Of a stretch of 6,915 nucleotides of DNA, positions 6,629-6,915 are shown piece after piece. Each line of letters starts with the position of its first letter. The stretch's first letter is position 1. Position numbers and translations under genes: made by a program. The notes beneath the pieces are model-generated. The model ran no database searches. It saw nothing but the letters and a program-made list of their open reading frames with translations, and was not told the origin of the DNA. This stretch comes from Actinomycetes bacterium (lineage in GTDB: Bacteria > Actinomycetota > Thermoleophilia > RBG-16-64-13), in assembly GCA_021815245.1 (NCBI GenBank), contig JAKAHF010000118.1, positions 1 to 6,915 of the forward strand. The letters are read 5' to 3'.

Positions 6629-6915
6629 ACATCTCGGAATCGGAACGTCTTTGGGAGAAGGCGAAGAAGCTGATGCCGGGCGGCGTCAACAGCCCGGTGC
6701 GGGCCTTTCGGGGGGTGGGCGGAACGCCGCGCTTCATCGAGCGGGGAGAAGGGGCCTATCTCTGCGATGTCGACGGCAACCGGTACGTGGACTACGTTCA
6801 GTCCTGGGGTCCTCTGGTCCTCGGCCATGCGCACCCTCACGTGGTCGAAGCGCTCGAGAAAGCGGTCCGGCGAGGCACGAGTTACGGAGCGCCCACCCCT
6901 CTCGAGGTGGAGCTC
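6625..6915 (+). CDS. hemL: Glutamate-1-semialdehyde 2,1-aminomutase, 5' part
   Basis: A PLP enzyme that converts glutamate-1-semialdehyde, the product of HemA, into 5-aminolevulinate. The first 97 codons are present; the window ends before the PLP-binding lysine. Visible: [20 protein letters not shown] (about 6-25), the start typical of the family, then [16 protein letters not shown] (43-58), [12 protein letters not shown] (60-71) and GTSYGAPT (84-91), which belongs to the active-site region. GTG 6625 overlaps the hemY stop (GTGA) and has a strong AAAGGAG at 6612-6618, 6 nt upstream. Placing hemL last with hemA first brackets the pathway genes within one transcription unit. The family is closely related to other class-III aminotransferases, but motif and context make GSAM clear. 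Confidence 0.96.
   Translation, partial: MNISESERLWEKAKKLMPGGVNSPVRAFRGVGGTPRFIERGEGAYLCDVDGNRYVDYVQSWGPLVLGHAHPHVVEALEKAVRRGTSYGAPTPLEVEL

Overview
The window is a stretch of high-GC bacterial chromosome (about two thirds G+C by eye) holding one tightly packed, single-strand tetrapyrrole (haem) biosynthesis operon, cut at both ends. In order on the + strand: hemA (3' part), hemC, hemD, hemB, hemE, an FAD-type protoporphyrinogen/coproporphyrinogen oxidase (hemY, often labelled hemG), and hemL (5' part). Together they cover glutamyl-tRNA to 5-aminolevulinate (hemA, hemL), then porphobilinogen (hemB), hydroxymethylbilane (hemC), uroporphyrinogen III (hemD), coproporphyrinogen III (hemE), and oxidation of the porphyrinogen ring (hemY). 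The C5 route, a Cys-rich zinc-type HemB, a HemY-type oxidase, GTG/TTG starts and the hemA-C-D-B-...-L order fit a Gram-positive-type lineage such as a high-GC actinobacterium. That placement is inference; the sequence does not name the organism.

Four of the six gene junctions overlap: hemA/hemC (TTGA), hemD/hemB (GTGA), hemB/hemE (13 nt) and hemY/hemL (GTGA). The other two junctions, hemC/hemD and hemE/hemY, each carry a copy of the same 159-bp repeat in the same orientation, 3132 bp apart (1841-1999 and 4973-5131). No promoter, terminator, tRNA, CRISPR or transposase gene was seen.

The repeat is the notable feature. It aligns without gaps at 129 of 159 positions (hand count), and each copy is an imperfect full-length palindrome. 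The ends match as inverted repeats (AGGCTGTTGAGCAA against TTGTTCAACAGCCT in copy 1), and a perfect inverted repeat (GCGTCAATAG/CTATTGACGC) sits exactly at the centre. Most of the 30 differences preserve base pairing: seven pairs change on both sides and stay paired, and seven more swap wobble and Watson-Crick pairs. The differences do not favour any codon position. This looks like a structured, possibly mobile, palindromic element placed between operon genes. Copy 2 lies just after the best start site of hemY and leaves its frame open, so HemY may carry an added N-terminal segment, as with in-frame palindromic elements known from Rickettsia. Whether the element is a small mobile repeat, an mRNA processing or regulatory structure, or both cannot be settled from this window.
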